From JdFR-22 sp046537735 (GTDB lineage Archaea > Halobacteriota > Archaeoglobi > Archaeoglobales > Archaeoglobaceae): 16,487 bases of DNA. Under the pieces are notes generated by a model. That model did no database searches and was not told the DNA's origin. It worked only from the letters and a program-made list of their open reading frames with translations. The stretch is from the NCBI GenBank assembly GCA_046537735.1, contig JBKHKH010000030.1, forward strand, positions 1 to 16,487, written 5' to 3'. This document shows positions 1 to 7,695 of the stretch, one piece after another; position 1 is the stretch's first letter; each line of letters opens with the position of its first letter. A program made the translations under genes and the position numbers.

Positions 1-1
1 C

Positions 2-250
2 TGGGCTCTCAAAGAGGGTAATGAGGTAGAGGCTTTCTTAATGGGTAGAGGAGTGGAAGCCGAGCACCTGGATACCGATAAGTTCAATGTCACTGAACAG
101 ATAAACTCCTTTGTTGATGCTGGTGGTGAATTACTGGCCTGCGGCATTTGCCTGGAAGTACGTAAATCAGAATCTGGAGTGTGCCCAATAGCCACCATGA
201 AAGACATGTATGACGTGGTGATGGGTAATGATAAAGTTTTAACCTTTTAG
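2..250 (+). CDS. DsrE-family sulfur-relay-like protein (5' truncated)
   Basis: This is the 3' end of a gene that begins before the window; frame 2 is open from the first base to TAG at 248-250, giving 82 residues. The segment LLACGICLEVRKSE followed by CPIATMKDMYDVV matches the C-terminal part of DsrE/DsrF-like proteins, where a cysteine after a beta strand (here in ACGIC) is the usual sulfur-carrying residue, followed by a helix starting near the TMKD segment. Family members are small (about 110-130 residues) cytoplasmic proteins linked to sulfur transfer or of unknown role, so roughly a third of the protein is missing here. It converges on pyrG with 59 bp between the stops. Family assignment is from motif recognition; the specific substrate is unknown. 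Confidence 0.72.
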   Translation, partial: WALKEGNEVEAFLMGRGVEAEHLDTDKFNVTEQINSFVDAGGELLACGICLEVRKSESGVCPIATMKDMYDVVMGNDKVLTF

Positions 251-309
251 AGAAGGATAAGTTGGTTGCCAGACGATAAGAAAAGGATAGAAACAAATTA
301 AACTTTTCC

Positions 310-1902
310 TCAGTTCTTGCTCTTACTTCTCTCCTTTGCCCCCCTGATAAATCCAACAAACGGTGGGGAAGGATCATAGGGTCTTGATTTGAACTCCGGA
401 TGGAACTGAGTGGCAAAGAAGAACCTGTGTTGCGGATACTCTAGGATCTCCATTCTTCTTCCCCCATCAGAGTAACCGGAGAAGACCAGCCCGTGCTCCT
501 TAAGATCGTTTATAAATTGAGGATTTACTTCATATCTATGCCTGTGCCTCTCCTTTACCGTTTCTTTGCCGTAGAGCTTGTAGGAAATGGTCTCGGGGAC
601 TACAGCCAGTTCGATCTCTCCCAGCCTCATCGTTCCCCCCATATTGTCTACATCTTGCTGTTCTGGGAGTATATCGATCACCGAGTGCTCCGTTCTATCG
701 AACTCGCTACTATTGGCATCTGCCCATCCCACGACATTTCTGGCGAATTCGATCACAGCCAGCTGAAACCCAAAACAGATACCCAAGAAAGGAATGTTGT
801 TTTCTCTGGCATATTGAATTGCTTTGATCTTGCCCTCAGCTCCTCTGCCACCAAAACCGCCGGGAACCAGGATCCCGTCCACATCCAGTTCAGTGCCTGA
901 TCTCTCGAATTCTTCACTATCGATCCATAATACTTCCACTTTACAGCCGTTGGCGATCCCAGCATGCTTGAAAGCCTCCAGAATGCTCATATAGGAATCC
1001 TTGATATCAATATATTTGCCCACAATAGCGATTCTGACCTTATCGGTTATATCCCTCATCTTCTCTACGGTCTCCATCCATTTACCTATTTCCACTTTCT
1101 CGGTGAGCTTCAATTTTTTCTTGAGATAATCGTCCAGCTTCTCATTTTTGAACTTCAGAGGAACTTCGTAGATATCCGCCGCATCATCTGCACTGATGAC
1201 AGCGGCCACAGGAACGTCACAGAACAGAGAGATCTTCTTTTTGGTGGATTCCTTGAGCCTCTCCTTACATCTGCCCACAATAACATCTGGATGGAGGCCC
1301 AGACTGCGGAGCTCCTTAACACTGTGCTGGGTGGGCTTGGTCTTCTGCTCGCCGCAGGAATCTATGGGGATGAGGGTAACGTGTATGAGAGCGAACTCAT
1401 CTTCTCTTTCCTCATTCTGCATTTGTCTAATCGCTTCCAGGAAGGGCATGCTCTCAATGTCACCTACTGTCCCCCCTATCTCCACCAGGCAGACGTCTGC
1501 ATTTGTCTCCTTGGCGATCCTTCTGATCCAGGTCTTGATCTCATCGGTAACGTGGGGAATGATCTGCACAGTCTGTCCTAAGTAATCTCCTCTCCTCTCT
1601 TTTTCTATGACCGATTGATAGACTTTACCGGTAGTGATATTGTGGTCGCCGGTAACTTCCACTCCGATAAAACGTTCATAATGGCCTAAATCAAGGTCTA
1701 CTTCGGTACCGTCCTTTAAAACGAACACTTCACCGTGCTGGAAGGGATTCATGGTCCCTGCATCGATGTTGATATAGGGATCAACTTTTATGGGAATGAC
1801 CCGGTAGCCCATGTCCACCAGGAGCCTGCCAGTTGAAGCTGCTGTGATTCCTTTGCCCAATCCACTCATGACACCCCCGGTAACCATTATGAACTTGGGC
1901 AT
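310..1902 (-). CDS. pyrG: CTP synthase (glutamine-hydrolysing)
   Basis: PyrG makes CTP from UTP, ATP and glutamine, the last step of de novo pyrimidine nucleotide synthesis in the cytoplasm. The 530-residue product is full length. The N-terminal amidoligase domain (about 1-270) carries the P-loop SGLGKG at 13-18 and the KVDPYINIDAGTMNPFQHGE stretch at 39-58. The C-terminal glutamine amidotransferase domain (about 288-525) has the oxyanion loop GGFGGRG at 349-354, nucleophile Cys376 in GICFGFQ, and His501/Glu503 in HPEF. The ATG at 1900-1902 is preceded by GGTGATC, which overlaps the TGA stop of the Trm112-like gene 4 nt upstream, so the two are probably translationally coupled. The product sequence has no break or missing catalytic residue. 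The GICFGFQ variant of the more common GICLGMQ is mild and not expected to matter. Confidence 0.97.
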   Translation of the reverse strand: MPKFIMVTGGVMSGLGKGITAASTGRLLVDMGYRVIPIKVDPYINIDAGTMNPFQHGEVFVLKDGTEVDLDLGHYERFIGVEVTGDHNITTGKVYQSVIEKERRGDYLGQTVQIIPHVTDEIKTWIRRIAKETNADVCLVEIGGTVGDIESMPFLEAIRQMQNEEREDEFALIHVTLIPIDSCGEQKTKPTQHSVKELRSLGLHPDVIVGRCKERLKESTKKKISLFCDVPVAAVISADDAADIYEVPLKFKNEKLDDYLKKKLKLTEKVEIGKWMETVEKMRDITDKVRIAIVGKYIDIKDSYMSILEAFKHAGIANGCKVEVLWIDSEEFERSGTELDVDGILVPGGFGGRGAEGKIKAIQYARENNIPFLGICFGFQLAVIEFARNVVGWADANSSEFDRTEHSVIDILPEQQDVDNMGGTMRLGEIELAVVPETISYKLYGKETVKERHRHRYEVNPQFINDLKEHGLVFSGYSDGGRRMEILEYPQHRFFFATQFHPEFKSRPYDPSPPFVGFIRGAKERSKSKN

Positions 1903-1908
1903 GTGATC
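1903..1908 (-). promoter_or_regulatory. pyrG ribosome binding site overlapping the upstream stop codon
   Basis: On the minus strand the sequence reads AAGGTGATCACATG. GGTGAT complements the usual archaeal 16S 3' end and its TGA is the stop codon of the Trm112-like gene, with three bases before the pyrG ATG. This fixes the pyrG start and suggests coupled translation. Confidence 0.75.
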
Positions 1909-2086
1909 ACCTTAGTTCAGGAGGGAGCATGTTGGGAATTCCCTCTTCGATAGGATATTCAACATTACAATTGCTGCATACCAGTTTACCGGCGATGATT
2001 TCTTCTTCATTCTCTTCTTCAACTACTAACTCCAGATCTCCTTTACAAGTGGGACATGCGAGAATATCAAGCAAATCTCTTTTCAT
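1907..2086 (-). CDS. Trm112-like zinc-binding protein
   Basis: This is a 59-residue protein counted from ATG 2084-2086. It has two CxxC pairs, C11-C14 (ILACPTCKG) and C37-C40 (VCSNCNVEYP), followed by the EEGIPNMLP ending typical of the Trm112/UPF0434 family (PF03966). In eukaryotes and studied archaea Trm112 is a small zinc-stabilised activator that pairs with several SAM-dependent methyltransferases acting on tRNA, rRNA or translation factors; no partner methyltransferase is encoded here. A longer reading from TTG at 2107 is possible, but the ATG is preferred because it lies about 25 nt from a TATA-like element and is followed directly by the conserved KRDLLDILACP start. There is no ribosome binding site before it, so it is probably leaderless. 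It lies 4 nt upstream of pyrG. The family call is firm; the cellular role is inferred. Confidence 0.85.
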   Translation of the reverse strand: MKRDLLDILACPTCKGDLELVVEEENEEEIIAGKLVCSNCNVEYPIEEGIPNMLPPELR

Positions 2087-2105
2087 AGAACATCGTAAGG
2101 AGACC

Positions 2106-2115
2106 AATTTATTAG
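2106..2115 (-). promoter_or_regulatory. TATA box of the Trm112-like gene/pyrG unit
   Basis: The minus strand reads GAAAAGCTAATAAATT, a purine-rich BRE-like stretch then an A/T-rich TATA element, centred about 25 nt before ATG 2086. The spacing predicts transcription starting at or very near the ATG. Confidence 0.5.
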
Positions 2116-2146
2116 CTTTTCTCTCTAACAGTAGAAATTTTTGGCA

Positions 2147-2161
2147 ATATAAAATAAAGAA
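2147..2161 (-). terminator. T-rich terminator after purA
   Basis: The minus strand downstream of the purA stop reads TTCTTTATTTTATATT. Archaeal RNA polymerase terminates at such T tracts without needing a hairpin. The tract separates purA from the independently promoted Trm112-like gene. Confidence 0.35.
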
Positions 2162-2188
2162 TGGGGTTAGATTTGATCTAAGCTGTAA

Positions 2189-3208
2189 TTAAGTTATTAT
2201 CTTTTCGTTTCTCAAGTCTATGATATGGGTGAGGTCGGGTCCGGTGGATATGAGGGTTACGGGTACCCCTGCATCGTCTTCCACTCTCTCCACAAACTCT
2301 TTAGCTTTACCAGTCAACTCTTTCCACTCTCTGGCACCGTAACACTTGTGGTCAAGTTTGTCAATACAGGTTAGGGCCACCTGAGTAGCACCATTAACCA
2401 CTGCAGAGTATCTGGCGAACTCACCGTCCCACTTACCGATCCTTCTTCTCCTGCCTGTTACCGTGCCGTACTCCTCGATCCCCAGCTTATCTGCTTCTTC
2501 TTGGGACATCTCTGTGGGGAACGGACCGCTGCCCACTCTGGTGGGGAAGGTCTTGAACACCACGATGACATCATCGATCTTGGTGGGACCAACTCCCACG
2601 TCGGCAGCCATGGTGGAAGCTGTGGTATCCTTGGAGGTCACATAGGGATAAGTGCCGTAAGATAGGCTCAGACCGAATCCCTGAGTCCCCTCTATAAGCA
2701 CCATCTCGTCTTTATCCAGCAACTCGTTTACTTCCTGTGGGACGTCGGTAATGAAGGCGCTCAACTCCTCTATGTCTTTGGCCTGTTTGGCCACTCGCAT
2801 GACCCTGTCCCTGTTGGCAGGACCGCAACCGGTACCGGTGCTGCCGATAGTGGTTTTAAGGTGCTCATCTCCTCTGTCTTCTTTGATGTGCTCTTCGGAG
2901 ATTATGGAGCATCTCTTGTCCACTCTGGCCCTGTCGGAAATGCCCAACCTCTCTACTTCCTGGAGGAACACGTTGGGGTCCACCAGAACTCCCGCCCCCA
3001 CAAACAGTTTGGCATCTTCATAGACGAAGCCCGAGGGAACCATTCTAACTCCATATTTCTCCCCTTTGAATTCTACGGTATGACCGGCGTTAGGACCTAC
3101 GCCGCCTCTGGCAATGATCTTCGGTTCTTCAGTAAAAGCGATATGGGAGACGATCTTACCTTTACCCTCATCTCCCCAAAAACCACCAACAATTATTGTC
3201 GCAGGCAT
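2189..3208 (-). CDS. purA: adenylosuccinate synthase (short archaeal form)
   Basis: PurA joins IMP and aspartate with GTP to make adenylosuccinate, the first committed step to AMP. The product has 339 residues, matching the compact archaeal form rather than the roughly 430-residue bacterial/eukaryotic enzyme. Visible motifs are GDEGKGK at 12-18 with catalytic Asp13, NAGHT at 40-44 with catalytic His43, EGTQGFG at 173-179, FPTRVGSGP at 221-229, the arginine-rich TGRRRRIGKWD loop at 251-261, and the guanine-binding STGPD at 321-325. The ATG is preceded by no ribosome binding site but has a TATA box about 28 nt upstream, so it is probably leaderless. It follows icd with a 94 bp gap that has its own promoter and a T-rich stretch, so it is likely not in one operon with icd. 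No defects were seen. Confidence 0.96.
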   Translation of the reverse strand: MPATIIVGGFWGDEGKGKIVSHIAFTEEPKIIARGGVGPNAGHTVEFKGEKYGVRMVPSGFVYEDAKLFVGAGVLVDPNVFLQEVERLGISDRARVDKRCSIISEEHIKEDRGDEHLKTTIGSTGTGCGPANRDRVMRVAKQAKDIEELSAFITDVPQEVNELLDKDEMVLIEGTQGFGLSLSYGTYPYVTSKDTTASTMAADVGVGPTKIDDVIVVFKTFPTRVGSGPFPTEMSQEEADKLGIEEYGTVTGRRRRIGKWDGEFARYSAVVNGATQVALTCIDKLDHKCYGAREWKELTGKAKEFVERVEDDAGVPVTLISTGPDLTHIIDLRNEKIIT

Positions 3209-3231
3209 AACAATTAGCGCTTAAAACCCCG

Positions 3232-3240
3232 GTATTTAAG
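3232..3240 (-). promoter_or_regulatory. purA TATA box
   Basis: The minus strand reads CTTAAATACC, centred about 28 nt before the purA ATG at 3208. No GGAGG or GGTGA site lies between it and the ATG, which fits a leaderless transcript. Confidence 0.55.
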
Positions 3241-3270
3241 GTTGATGAATTTTCTTTTTTGTATGATGGC

Positions 3271-3284
3271 ATTAATAAAAATAG
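3271..3284 (-). terminator. T-rich terminator after icd
   Basis: The minus strand reads CTATTTTTATTAAT shortly after the icd stop and before the purA promoter. This is a plausible archaeal poly-T termination signal; assignment is by composition and position only. Confidence 0.35.
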
Positions 3285-3302
3285 AGATTAAGCGAAATAT
3301 GG

Positions 3303-4544
<1,242 letters not shown>

Positions 4545-4565
4545 AAACTGCAGACTTAATGGGGG

Positions 4566-4576
4566 ATTTTAAAATT
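4566..4576 (-). promoter_or_regulatory. icd TATA box
   Basis: The minus strand reads AATTTTAAAATCCCC, an A/T-rich TATA element centred about 27 nt before ATG 4544, in the 53 bp gap after the P-type ATPase. No ribosome binding site follows, consistent with a leaderless start. Confidence 0.5.
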
Positions 4577-4597
4577 TTGTATTGCACTGGATAATGC

Positions 4598-7156
4598 TCA
4601 TCTTGAAGAATAGACTTTCTCTATTTCGCTCAGGAAGAACACAGAAGAGGCTATGAGGGTGATCTCCAGCCATCCCACTGGTGGCAATGGTGATAGCTGT
4701 AAAATAGAGTTAAGTGGGAATAAATAAACTGCAGCGAGCTGCAGAAGGATAGTAAGAGCGATACCGGGAATTATCACCTTATTTCTCAATTTCAGGATCT
4801 GTAGAAAACTCATGTTCAGACTGCGGGAGGTGAGGAGGTAAAATATCTCAAAGAATACGATGACGTTCATGGTAGCGGTTCTGGCCATCCCTAAATCTTC
4901 ATACCTGAAGAAAAATGCGTATGCGCTGATGGCCATGAGAGCGGAGACCCAGAAGATCCTGAAACCGATGCTCCTGGTTACTAGCCCACCCTTTGTGGGT
5001 TTGGCCCTCAGCAATTTGGGCTCTTTCTGCTCGAAGACAAGAGTTGTGCCCAGAAGAACAGCCGTCACCGTGTTTATCCACAGGATGTGAACAGGAAGTA
5101 TGGGCAGGGTCAAACCAATGAGGAATGCCGCCAGAATTATGCTTGCCTCTCCACCGTTGGTGGGCAATGTCCAGGCGATTACCTTCTGTATCTTTCTGAA
5201 CACGTTACGCCCCTCTTCTATGGAGTCCACAATGGTAGCGAAATTATCGTCAAGGATAATGGTCTCCGAAGCTTCTTTGGCCACTTCGGTTCCGGAGCCC
5301 ATGGCCACTCCAATATCAGCAGCCTTTAACGCGGGGGCATCGTTAACCCCATCCCCGGTAACCGCCACCACCTCTCCGTTGGCCTGCAAAGCCTTGACTA
5401 TGCGGTGCTTCTGCTGGGGAAGGGTTCTGGCAAAAATTCCCGTGGATTGGAGAGCTTTGGTGAGCTCCTCGTCGCTCATCCTTTCCAGCTCTTCTCCGGT
5501 TATATCATAACCTTCAATACCCAACTGTTGTGCTATGGCCAGAGCGGTGCTGGGATGATCGCCAGTGATCATTATGACCCTAACCCCTGCCCTTTTGCAG
5601 TTCTTGATGGCCTCAAAAACCCCTTCTCTGGGAGGATCTATCATGCACTGGAAGCCCAGAAAGACCATCTCCTCCAGCTGATCCCCGATCTTACCAAAAT
5701 TTGCTTTTAGGGATTTACTGGCAAAACCGAGGATTCTATAACCCTCTTGAGCATACCCGGCAGCAACATTAGAGTAGTATTCTACATCAATCTCTTCAAT
5801 ACTGCCGTTGTTCAAGACGTATCTGCACATGGAGAGGACTTTCTCGGGCGAACCCTTAACATACAATTTTGCATCACTGTTGTGAGAAATAGCGGTGGCC
5901 ATGAACCTCTGACCGGGATCAAAAGGAATCTCGTCAACCACATTGAACTCTTCTTCGATGTCTGCGTGTGAAGCCGACTCCAGCAAGGCTACTTCGGTGG
6001 GATCACCGCTAACCACGTATTCTCCTTCCAATACCTTATAAACCGCTTTATTGCAGATGTACCCTGCTCTCAAGATCTCTAGATGGTCCTGCCCCTTGAG
6101 CTCATCCATCTGGTATTCTTTCTCTTCAGTAAATACCTTGACCACCTTTATCTTGTTCTGAGTAAGTGTACCAGTCTTATCCGTGCAGATGGTGGTGACG
6201 CTCCCCAGGGTCTCCACAGCAGGAAGTCTCCTGATCACTGCTTTTTTGGAAGCCATGTCCCTCACTCCCGAGGCCAGTGTCATGGTTATCAGTGCAGGCA
6301 GGCTCTCAGGTACGGCAGCGACCATGAGAGCCACAGACGCCAGAAAAGCGAAAACCAGCTCGTATCCCCTGTATATCCCTATAGCAAAGTTGATTGCTGA
6401 AATGAAGATGATGGCGATAAGAAGGAATAGGCCCAGTTTTCTCACTCTCTTCAGTAAGGGGGTCTCGACCTTCCCCTCTTGCTTTACGGTCTCAGTTATC
6501 TTTCCCAGCTGAGATTTCTCTCCTGTAGCCACTACAACTGCTTTCCCGTCGCCTGTAGTAATCAGGGTACCGGCAAAGATCATATTGTTCTTATTTACGC
6601 TCTCCTCAGGAATGGGATCGGAAAACTTGTTCACAGGAACTGATTCACCGGTAAGCAATGACTCATCCACCCGCACTGACTTGGAATGGAAAACCCTTGC
6701 ATCCGCAGGGACTTTCATTCCCGCTTCCAGGGTAATAACATCTCCAGGAACAAGCTCTTTAGCGGGTATAACAATGGGATTCTTTCTTATGACACTTGTT
6801 TTTATCTCTACTATCTTCTTCAGCTCTTTTATGGTCTCTTCTGCACTTCTCTCCTGCAGGAAACCGATGGTGGCGTTGACCATGACCACAGCAAATATTA
6901 TGGCAGAATCGATGTAATCCTGGAGGAATATGGTTATGGCACCGGCACCGAGGAGGATGTATATTAGAGGGTCATGGAAGTGGCGAAGAAATTTGAATAA
7001 TGGGCCAGCTCTCCTCTCCTCCGGTATAACATTGTATCCGAATGCCTCCAGCCTTTTGTCTGCCTCTGCCGTGCTTAATCCCTGAGGTGAGCTATCCAGA
7101 TACTTAAATACTTCTTCAGAGGATAAACTATGCCAATCGCTTTTAGAGGCGGACAT
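4598..7156 (-). CDS. P2-type cation-transporting ATPase (Ca2+-ATPase-like)
   Basis: This 852-residue membrane pump uses ATP to move cations. An N-terminal cation-ATPase domain (about 5-75) leads into transmembrane pairs near 61-103 and 242-290. The actuator domain has LTGES at 168-172. Asp326 in DKTGT is the phosphorylated residue. The nucleotide domain has KGSPE at 434-438, and the hinge has TGDH at 531-534 and GDGVNDAP at 601-608. Membrane helices continue from about 655 to the end. Ion-site helices read PESLP (283-287, M4), NGGE (667-670, M5) and NTVTA (695-699, M6). The last places Ala699 where SERCA-type Ca2+ pumps have an essential Asp, as I recall for the CtpF-like subfamily, so ion specificity is uncertain. 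The ATG follows AAGGAGT with an 8 nt spacer. It is separated from L40e by about 290 bp and is likely transcribed alone. Confidence 0.9.
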   Translation of the reverse strand: MSASKSDWHSLSSEEVFKYLDSSPQGLSTAEADKRLEAFGYNVIPEERRAGPLFKFLRHFHDPLIYILLGAGAITIFLQDYIDSAIIFAVVMVNATIGFLQERSAEETIKELKKIVEIKTSVIRKNPIVIPAKELVPGDVITLEAGMKVPADARVFHSKSVRVDESLLTGESVPVNKFSDPIPEESVNKNNMIFAGTLITTGDGKAVVVATGEKSQLGKITETVKQEGKVETPLLKRVRKLGLFLLIAIIFISAINFAIGIYRGYELVFAFLASVALMVAAVPESLPALITMTLASGVRDMASKKAVIRRLPAVETLGSVTTICTDKTGTLTQNKIKVVKVFTEEKEYQMDELKGQDHLEILRAGYICNKAVYKVLEGEYVVSGDPTEVALLESASHADIEEEFNVVDEIPFDPGQRFMATAISHNSDAKLYVKGSPEKVLSMCRYVLNNGSIEEIDVEYYSNVAAGYAQEGYRILGFASKSLKANFGKIGDQLEEMVFLGFQCMIDPPREGVFEAIKNCKRAGVRVIMITGDHPSTALAIAQQLGIEGYDITGEELERMSDEELTKALQSTGIFARTLPQQKHRIVKALQANGEVVAVTGDGVNDAPALKAADIGVAMGSGTEVAKEASETIILDDNFATIVDSIEEGRNVFRKIQKVIAWTLPTNGGEASIILAAFLIGLTLPILPVHILWINTVTAVLLGTTLVFEQKEPKLLRAKPTKGGLVTRSIGFRIFWVSALMAISAYAFFFRYEDLGMARTATMNVIVFFEIFYLLTSRSLNMSFLQILKLRNKVIIPGIALTILLQLAAVYLFPLNSILQLSPLPPVGWLEITLIASSVFFLSEIEKVYSSR

Positions 7157-7164
7157 AGCCCAGA

Positions 7165-7171
7165 ACTCCTT
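7165..7171 (-). promoter_or_regulatory. ribosome binding site of the P-type ATPase
   Basis: The minus strand reads AAGGAGT with 8 nt before ATG 7156, a good Shine-Dalgarno match that fixes the start. It also shows that this gene, unlike icd and purA, has a 5' leader. Confidence 0.7.
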
Positions 7172-7447
7172 CTCTCAAAAACGGTCCAAGCACATGGAAC
7201 AGCACATTACCCCCGTTTCGCCATCTCTTATCCAGCACTACAACCCCGAAACTAATGGAATGGAATGTCCAATTTGTTAATAAATCTTTTCTGAAGCATG
7301 GTATGCAACAGCTCCCTTGAGTATATAATGGAAATAGAGTCGTCTCAATGGAGATTGCAGTTATAAAGTATATGTATGTTAAGTATGGAGAAAATTAAGT
7401 AAAAGGATCAATTCAATTGTAGGATTAAATTAGATTAGATAGGATAA
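7172..7447. other. A/T-rich intergenic region between the P-type ATPase and L40e
   Basis: No convincing gene is seen here. TATA-like stretches occur near 7275-7285 (minus strand ATTTATTAAC) and 7320-7329 (TATATAATGG on the plus strand, CCATTATATA on the minus strand), either of which could drive the ATPase with a leader of 100 nt or more. A 16-codon plus-strand ORF (7348-7398) lies about 23 nt after the 7320 element. No tRNA-like arms were found. Confidence 0.4.
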
Positions 7448-7597
7448 TTACTTACCTCTTCTCTCCTTGGATTTTCCTCTCAGTCCCTTGTAACCGCATT
7501 TCCTGCACCTGAGAGCCTTTCTCGGGTTCCTTGCATTGCATTTCATGCATATCTGGACACTGAACAATCTTGCTTCGGCTTCTGGAAATCTTGCCAT
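7448..7597 (-). CDS. rpl40e: 50S ribosomal protein L40e
   Basis: This is a 49-residue, highly basic zinc-ribbon protein of the large ribosomal subunit, found in archaea and eukaryotes (in eukaryotes made as a ubiquitin fusion) but not bacteria. The protein begins MARFPEAEARLF and continues with a four-cysteine zinc site, C17-x2-C20 (ICMKC) and C31-x2-C34 (RCRKCGYKGLR), then ends SKERRGK, matching archaeal L40e along its whole length. The start ATG 7595-7597 follows GAGGTGA with a 5 nt spacer, and a strong TATA box lies near 7656, giving a leader of roughly 30 nt. It stands alone here, divergent from a radical SAM gene. It is strong evidence for an archaeal host. Confidence 0.95.
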   Translation of the reverse strand: MARFPEAEARLFSVQICMKCNARNPRKALRCRKCGYKGLRGKSKERRGK

Positions 7598-7602
7598 TGA
7601 AT

Positions 7603-7609
7603 TCACCTC
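7603..7609 (-). promoter_or_regulatory. L40e ribosome binding site
   Basis: The minus strand reads GAGGTGA followed by ATTCA and ATG, a strong match to the archaeal anti-Shine-Dalgarno with a 5 nt spacer. Confidence 0.7.
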
Positions 7610-7650
7610 GAACTCGATCAATTATGGGTAGTTAATGCCTGCTGAGTGAA

Positions 7651-7661
7651 ATGTATATAAG
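7651..7661. promoter_or_regulatory. symmetric TATA box between L40e and the radical SAM gene
   Basis: The minus strand reads CTTATATACAT, nearly the archaeal box A consensus, about 59 nt before the L40e ATG. The plus strand reads ATGTATATAAG about 40 nt before ATG 7696. No other TATA-like sequence is visible before the radical SAM gene, so one element may serve both directions. Confidence 0.6.
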
Positions 7662-7695
7662 TGTTGTGCAGTGCATTGTGTAGCAATTAAAGAAG

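Noticed and set aside
493..1585. Plus-strand open frames opposite pyrG (and similar frames opposite purA, icd and the ATPase)
   Set aside because: They are antisense shadows of well-conserved genes with no family motifs or initiation signals of their own.
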